The position numbers and the translations under genes were made by a program. From JBGCED01 sp045106055 (GTDB taxonomy: Bacteria; Pseudomonadota; Alphaproteobacteria; CBDDJK01), in the NCBI GenBank assembly GCA_045106055.1, contig JBGCED010000040.1, positions 1 through 19,942 on the forward strand: a DNA stretch of 19,942 nucleotides, in the 5' to 3' direction. Position 1 is the stretch's first letter, and each line of letters opens with the position of its first letter. Under the pieces are notes generated by a model that saw nothing but the letters and a program-made list of their open reading frames with translations, searched no databases and was not told the origin of the DNA. This document shows, in pieces, positions 15,379-19,942 of this stretch.

Positions 15379-16407
15379 ATGCCAGAGCATGGCTTTTTTA
15401 AGCCCGAACAAGCGATTTCTATAAAGCAGGTTGCGCGCCTTGCCGAAGGGCAGCTGTCACAAACCGCCGATCCGAATCAACGCATCGAGGACGCAGCCCC
15501 GCTTCATCGCGCCAATCAAAGCATGGTCAGCTTCGTTGATAATCCAAAATATGTAAAGGCGCTTGGCACAACCAAGGCGGGCGCGGTGATTTGCAGTCCC
15601 GCAATCGCAAGCCATGTGCCAAATCATATTTCAACCATCTTATGCGAAAAACCATATCGCAGCTTTGCGCTGGTCATGGGCTATTTTTATCCTTCCCCCG
15701 CATCAACGGGAAATATCCATCCATCCGCATCCATTCATGCTTCAGCCCGCATTGGCAGCAATGTTGAAATTGGCGCATTTGCGGTGATTGATGCTGATGC
15801 TGTGATTGCAGAAAATTGCATGATTAAGCCCCATGCCTATATTGGCAAAAATGTTAAAATCGGCAAAGCTAGCAGCATTGGCGCGGGGGCAAGCATTGAA
15901 TATGCAAGCATTGGCAATGATTGCCAAATTCATGCAGGGGTGCGCATCGGCACGCGCGGCTTTGGTTTTGCAATGGATGCTGGCGGCAATGTTGAAATGC
16001 CGCAGGTTGGCGCGGTTATGATTGGGAATCATGTTGAAATTGGCGGGAATAGCACGATTGATCGCGGCATGTATGATGATACGGTGATCGGGGATCATTG
16101 CCGTTTGGATAATTTGGTACAAATTGCCCATAATGTGATATTGGGCAAGGGCTGTGTGCTGGCGGCACAAACGGGCATATCAGGATCAACCGTGCTTGGC
16201 GATCATGTGGTAACGGGCGGGCAAACAGGCATTGCGGGTCATTTAAAGCTTGGAAGCAATATTATGTGCGCGGGCAAGACGGGGGTTACAAAAAACCTTA
16301 ATTCCAATCAAATTGTTGCAGGCTTTCCTGCAAAACCGATTAAGGATTGGCACCGCCAGCAAGCCTGTTTAAACATGCTGGCAACCAAAAAACCATCTAA
16401 AACATAA
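15379..16407 (+). CDS. lpxD: UDP-3-O-acylglucosamine N-acyltransferase LpxD
   Basis: Cytoplasmic acyltransferase that adds the 3-hydroxyacyl chain from acyl-ACP to the amino group of UDP-3-O-acylglucosamine, the third step of lipid A synthesis. The 342 residues match the family. The N-terminal uridine-binding domain (about 1-103) includes IEDAAPLHRANQSMVSFVDN. The left-handed beta-helix follows, with hexapeptide repeats of the form I-G-x-x-x-x from about residue 113 to 305. The catalytic histidine is H251 in QIAHN, and GTRGFGF matches the family loop. A serine acetyltransferase or LpxA is excluded by the N-terminal domain. mreD begins 13 bases later, so it appears to be in one operon with the wall genes, away from the usual bamA-skp-fabZ-lpxA group. 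Confidence 0.95.
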   Translation: MPEHGFFKPEQAISIKQVARLAEGQLSQTADPNQRIEDAAPLHRANQSMVSFVDNPKYVKALGTTKAGAVICSPAIASHVPNHISTILCEKPYRSFALVMGYFYPSPASTGNIHPSASIHASARIGSNVEIGAFAVIDADAVIAENCMIKPHAYIGKNVKIGKASSIGAGASIEYASIGNDCQIHAGVRIGTRGFGFAMDAGGNVEMPQVGAVMIGNHVEIGGNSTIDRGMYDDTVIGDHCRLDNLVQIAHNVILGKGCVLAAQTGISGSTVLGDHVVTGGQTGIAGHLKLGSNIMCAGKTGVTKNLNSNQIVAGFPAKPIKDWHRQQACLNMLATKKPSKT

Positions 16408-16420
16408 GGATGGGCGGCAA

Positions 16421-16936
16421 ATGGGCAATTACAGCCTATTCAAAACAGCCAAGGAATGGCAAGAAACCATCCAGTTTGCCATGCCCAGCATGGTGCTATT
16501 ATTGGTCATTCTGCTTGCGCCGCTGCCATGGCCGCTGGGCGATTTTTACCCGATTGCGCCCAAAATACCCTTTATCATTATTTTCTATACAAGGCTGCTG
16601 CATCCTGCCTTGCTGCCAAGCGCATTGCTGTTTATGTTTGGACTGATCGCGGATTTATTAAATGGCACACCATTTGGGCTTTATGCGGGGCTGTTTGTGT
16701 TATGCAGCTTTATCACCCATCAAACTCGCCATTTGGTGGTTGATGCTGGTTTTTTTGCATGGTGGGGATTATTATTGCCGATTCTATGCGGGACGATTGT
16801 GATGGAATATATGGTGCTTTATATTATGACGGGCGTATTTTTTACGCTTGATTCTGGCTTTAGCATCATTACAAGCTGGATATGTTTCCCGTTAATCGCT
16901 ATTTTATTATCAAAATTAACGCCAAATGTTACCTAA
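16421..16936 (+). CDS. mreD: Rod shape-determining protein MreD
   Basis: Inner-membrane component of the elongasome, working with MreB, MreC, PBP2 and RodA. The 171-residue product has about five membrane segments and the family-typical stretch GLIADLLNGTPFGLYAG near residues 79-95. The ATG at 16421 is preceded by AAGGA (16406-16410) at good spacing; an ATG at 16410 is in another frame. MreD is poorly conserved, so the call leans on topology, this motif, and the position directly before mrdA and rodA. mreB and mreC, which normally precede mreD, are missing; lpxD takes their place. Confidence 0.88.
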   Translation: MGNYSLFKTAKEWQETIQFAMPSMVLLLVILLAPLPWPLGDFYPIAPKIPFIIIFYTRLLHPALLPSALLFMFGLIADLLNGTPFGLYAGLFVLCSFITHQTRHLVVDAGFFAWWGLLLPILCGTIVMEYMVLYIMTGVFFTLDSGFSIITSWICFPLIAILLSKLTPNVT

Positions 16937-16951
16937 AGCGAATGAATATTT

Positions 16952-18823
16952 ATGAAATCGATTGAACGCAAACGCCAAAGCTTGATGAGCCGGCGCACCG
17001 CCTTGCTAATTGGCGGGCAGGGGCTGTTGGTGGGCGCGCTTGGCGCAAGATTATATCATTTGCAAATTCAAGAAAATGCGCGCTATAGCGATTTATCTGC
17101 TGATAATAGCTTGAATTATCGCTTGCTTACCCCCAATCGCGGGCTGGTGGTGGACCGTTTTGATCGCATCATTGTGAATAATCAAAAAAGATTTTCCTTG
17201 CAGCTTGTCCCCGAAGAAACAAAGGGGCAGCAGGTTGGCGATGTGCTTGCGCTTTTGGCAAGCATTGTGCCGCTAGAACCAGAAGCGATTGACTTATTGA
17301 TGGAACGCCATCGCGCGCAAGCAAAATTTATTCCGCTGATTGTGCGCGAGAATTTAAGCTGGGAAGAGGTTGCTAAAATCAATTTAACGCTTTACCGCTT
17401 GCCTGGCGTGCGCATTCAAGAAGGGAATTTACGCCATTATCCTTATGGCGCACAGCTTGGCGCGGTCACAGGCTATGTTGGACGCGTTAGCCCAAAAGAG
17501 CAGCTGCGTGATCCCAATAATCGGCTTTATTCCATGCCTGATTTTCGTTTGGGCAAACAAGGGATAGAGTTATTTTATGAAAATAACCTGCAAGGCGAAT
17601 CGGGTTTTACTCAGCAAATGGTTAATGCCCATGGGCGCGTCATTCGCATTGCCAATACAAAACCCAGCCAAACAGGCTCAAAATTACAGCTAACGATTGA
17701 TGCTGATTTACAAAATCTTGCTTATCAGGAACTTAATCAGCTGGAATCGGGCGCGGCGATTGTGCTTGATATTCAAAATGGTGCGGTTCGATGCTTGAAT
17801 AGCTGCCCTTATTTTGATCCTAATTTATTTGTGGATGGCATCAGCCAAAAAGCATGGACGGGCTATTTGGATGACCCTTTAAACCCGCTTACAAACAAGG
17901 CAATTTCAGGGCTTTACGCCCCAGGATCAACCTTTAAAATCGTCACGCTGATGGCGGCGTTAAAGGCAAATATTCCCGTTCATAAACGCATAAGCTGCTA
18001 TGGTCATATTGAACTTGGCAATCATCGCTTTCATTGCTGGAAAAAGCAAGGGCATGGTGCGATGGACGCAATGGAGGCAATGCGCGAATCCTGCGATATT
18101 TGGTTCTATCAGATTGCGCGGGAAATTGGCATGGATGCAATCGCCGATATGGCGCAGCAGCTTGGGCTTGGGCAAAAGACAGGGATTGATCTTCATGGCG
18201 AAAAAGCGGGGCTGGTGCCGCGCCCCAGCTGGAAACGCAAAGCCCATGGCAGCGCTTGGTATGGCGGCGAGACTCTGATCAATGCCATTGGGCAAGGATT
18301 CGTGCTGGCAACGCCGCTTCAACTTGCGGTAATGATGGCAAGATTTGCCAAAGGGGGGCTGCCGCTTACCCCAAGACTTTATATGGATGAATATAAGACC
18401 CCGCCATCAAACCAGCTTTTTGGCATTGATCAAGCAGAAGCGACGCCGTCTTTATTGTCAAAAGTGGATGTTGCAGCGGTGATGTTGTCGCTTTATGATG
18501 CTGTCAATCACCCGCGCGGCACAGCTTATCGTGCGCTTAATGCAGGAAATGATAAAGCAAAAACCGTAATTGCGGGCAAAACAGGCACAAGTCAGGTGCG
18601 CCGAATTTCAATGGCAGAACGCGAAACAGGCATTTTAAAGGGCGAGGATGTTGATCGTAAATTAAGAGATCACGGGCTGTTTGTCGGGCTTGCCCCTGCC
18701 AATAATCCGCGCTATGCCGCCGCCGTGGTGGTTGAGCATGGGGGCAGCGGATCATCAAGCGCTGCGCCGATTGCTGGAAAATTATTAAGGGCAGCGGTTG
18801 CTGCCGATCTTGATAAAGCCTAG
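16952..18823 (+). CDS. mrdA: Penicillin-binding protein 2, elongation transpeptidase
   Basis: Class B PBP that crosslinks peptidoglycan during side-wall growth together with RodA. The 623 residues comprise a short cytoplasmic start, one transmembrane helix (about 17-34), the dimerisation/pedestal domain (PNRGLVVDRF at 61-70 through KQGIELFYENNLQGESG), and the transpeptidase domain. Catalytic motifs are intact: STFK (nucleophile S326, K329), SCD (380-382, the PBP2 form of SxN), and KTG (543-545). FYQIAREIGMD after SCD is typical of PBP2 as opposed to FtsI. It starts 15 bases after mreD and is followed by rodA after 19 bases. Confidence 0.97.
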   Translation: MKSIERKRQSLMSRRTALLIGGQGLLVGALGARLYHLQIQENARYSDLSADNSLNYRLLTPNRGLVVDRFDRIIVNNQKRFSLQLVPEETKGQQVGDVLALLASIVPLEPEAIDLLMERHRAQAKFIPLIVRENLSWEEVAKINLTLYRLPGVRIQEGNLRHYPYGAQLGAVTGYVGRVSPKEQLRDPNNRLYSMPDFRLGKQGIELFYENNLQGESGFTQQMVNAHGRVIRIANTKPSQTGSKLQLTIDADLQNLAYQELNQLESGAAIVLDIQNGAVRCLNSCPYFDPNLFVDGISQKAWTGYLDDPLNPLTNKAISGLYAPGSTFKIVTLMAALKANIPVHKRISCYGHIELGNHRFHCWKKQGHGAMDAMEAMRESCDIWFYQIAREIGMDAIADMAQQLGLGQKTGIDLHGEKAGLVPRPSWKRKAHGSAWYGGETLINAIGQGFVLATPLQLAVMMARFAKGGLPLTPRLYMDEYKTPPSNQLFGIDQAEATPSLLSKVDVAAVMLSLYDAVNHPRGTAYRALNAGNDKAKTVIAGKTGTSQVRRISMAERETGILKGEDVDRKLRDHGLFVGLAPANNPRYAAAVVVEHGGSGSSSAAPIAGKLLRAAVAADLDKA

Positions 18824-18830
18824 CCTTAAA

Positions 18831-18835
18831 GAAGG
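18831..18835 (+). promoter_or_regulatory. Strong ribosome binding site for rodA
   Basis: GAAGGG 7 bases before the rodA ATG. It is one of the clearest Shine-Dalgarno sequences in the window, where many genes have weak or none. Confidence 0.6.
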
Positions 18836-18842
18836 GTTGATC

Positions 18843-19942
18843 ATGCTTCCTGATTTTTCAACGCCCCTGTTTCACGATGGCATTTATAAACGCTGTTTGC
18901 GGTTAAATTGGCTGTTTATCCTGATGATTATGTTATGGGCAGCCATTGGCATTGCCTTATTATATTCAGCAGCGGGCGGTGATTTTAACCCTTGGGCGAT
19001 GCGCCAGCTGATTTATCTTGGGATTGGTTTTTGCATTATGATCGGGCTTGCGCTTACCAACCCGCAATTTTGGATGAATTATGCCTATGTGATTTATGGC
19101 GGGGCATTATTATTGCTGGTTGCGGTTGAGCTGGTGGGCGCAACAGGCATGGGCGCGCAACGCTGGCTGGATTTGAAATTTTTCAGGCTGCAACCTTCTG
19201 AATTGATGAAAGCCGCGATGGTGCTTGCTTTGGCGCGTTATTTTCATGGGCTGGATATTGAGGATACAGGCAAGATAAAATCACTGATCATCCCCTTTTT
19301 ATTGCTATCGCTGCCTGTACTGCTGGTATTGCGCCAGCCCGATCTTGGTACCGCAATTTTAATTGTGATTGGCGGGTTGATGGTTATGTTTTTGGCAGGG
19401 ATCAGGCTGTGGAAATTTGTGGTGATGGGGGCAAGCGCGGTTGCTGCCGTTCCGCTTGCATGGAATTTTATTCTGCATGATTATCAAAAGCGCAGGATTT
19501 TAATCTTTCTGGAACCTGAACGCGACCCGCTGGGCGCGGGCTATCATATTACCCAGTCAAAAATCGCACTTGGTTCTGGCGGTATGTTTGGGCGGGGCTA
19601 TATGAATGGGCCGCAAAGTCAAAATAGCTTCTTGCCCGAAAAACATACGGATTTTATCTTTACAATGCTGGGCGAGGAAATGGGGCTGCGCGGCACATTT
19701 GGGCTGCTGATTCTATTTTGTGGGCTGCTGGCGGTGGGGGCGGTGTTATCGCTGCGAGCAAGCAGCCAATTTAACCGTTTGGTTGGGTTTGGAATGATCA
19801 ATAATTTTGCATTATATGTGATTATTAATATTGCGATGGTAACGGGGCTTGCGCCCGTTGTTGGTGTGCCGCTTCCCTTAATTTCTTATGGCGGATCAGC
19901 AACCATCAGCGTGATGGCGGGATTTGGTCTTGTTTTAATGGT
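18843..19942 (+). CDS. rodA: RodA, SEDS-family peptidoglycan glycosyltransferase (3' end cut by window)
   Basis: Integral membrane glycosyltransferase that polymerises lipid II for side-wall growth, paired with PBP2. The open frame from ATG at 18843 runs 366 codons to the window edge without a stop, so only a small C-terminal part is missing. The product is a multi-helix membrane protein with SEDS signatures: LDLKFFRLQPSELMK, LRQPDLGTA, RILIFLEPERDPLGAGYH, the loop FLPEKHTDFIFTMLGEEMG containing the conserved Asp, and VGVPLPLISYGGSA near the end. RodA is preferred over FtsW because it follows mrdA and has the HTDFIF form of the loop. Confidence 0.96.
   Translation, partial: MLPDFSTPLFHDGIYKRCLRLNWLFILMIMLWAAIGIALLYSAAGGDFNPWAMRQLIYLGIGFCIMIGLALTNPQFWMNYAYVIYGGALLLLVAVELVGATGMGAQRWLDLKFFRLQPSELMKAAMVLALARYFHGLDIEDTGKIKSLIIPFLLLSLPVLLVLRQPDLGTAILIVIGGLMVMFLAGIRLWKFVVMGASAVAAVPLAWNFILHDYQKRRILIFLEPERDPLGAGYHITQSKIALGSGGMFGRGYMNGPQSQNSFLPEKHTDFIFTMLGEEMGLRGTFGLLILFCGLLAVGAVLSLRASSQFNRLVGFGMINNFALYVIINIAMVTGLAPVVGVPLPLISYGGSATISVMAGFGLVLM

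Noticed and set aside
15742..16170. 142-codon open frame on the minus strand
   Set aside because: It lies wholly inside lpxD. Its repetitive Ala/Asn/Ile content mirrors the hexapeptide repeats on the other strand, and it has no family features.
1..19942. Mobile elements, CRISPR arrays, defence or biosynthetic gene clusters
   Set aside because: I found no transposase, integrase, spaced direct-repeat array or defence-family protein; all long frames are assigned to housekeeping genes or the CAP protein.

Overview
The window reads as a dense piece of bacterial chromosome, most likely from an alphaproteobacterium of moderate G+C. The reasons are a System I cytochrome c maturation cluster, a ribosomal protein L21 and a trigger factor that both end in Lys/Ala-rich tails, a UbiD-type ubiquinone decarboxylase, and an mreD-mrdA-rodA wall-elongation block. 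I cannot place it below class from sequence alone. Almost every gene is a recognisable housekeeping gene. I see no insertion sequence, prophage, CRISPR array, toxin-antitoxin pair or defence system, and no gene-free stretch longer than about 200 bases.

Region 1 (about 1-4900, plus strand): alaS (alanyl-tRNA synthetase) and ligA (NAD-dependent DNA ligase), 24 bases apart. They end at a perfect 16-bp hairpin with T/A tracts on both sides, which probably serves as a shared terminator with the converging rpmA.

Region 2 (about 4926-13513, minus strand, read right to left): ccmC-ccmD-ccmE-ccmF-ccmG, then mrp (Fe-S carrier ATPase), a secreted tandem-CAP-domain protein, ubiD, and after a 174-base gap rplU-rpmA (50S proteins L21 and L27). 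Spacing is tight: ATGA overlap for ccmC/ccmD, 1 base between ccmE and ccmF, an overlap for ccmF/ccmG, TAATG for CAP/ubiD. Haem attachment to cytochrome c, Fe-S delivery and ubiquinone synthesis all serve the respiratory chain, so the neighbourhood makes functional sense. ccmA, ccmB, ccmH and ccmI are absent from this locus.

Region 3 (about 13514-13890): a short divergent intergenic region with a candidate ccm promoter, two 15-bp direct repeats 30 bp apart, an inverted repeat overlapping the -35 box, and a tRNA-Leu(UAA) gene.

Region 4 (13891-19942, plus strand): tig (trigger factor), lpxD (lipid A acyltransferase), mreD, mrdA (PBP2) and rodA (cut by the window end), with 13-45 bases between genes. 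It joins protein folding, outer-membrane lipid A synthesis and side-wall peptidoglycan synthesis. The position of lpxD, next to mreD and away from its usual bamA/fabZ/lpxA partners, is the most unusual piece of gene order.

I did not find a convincing new biological system. The best leads are the tandem CAP protein with a decayed first domain, the ccm regulatory region, the altered zinc-finger spacing in LigA, and the lpxD-mre arrangement.
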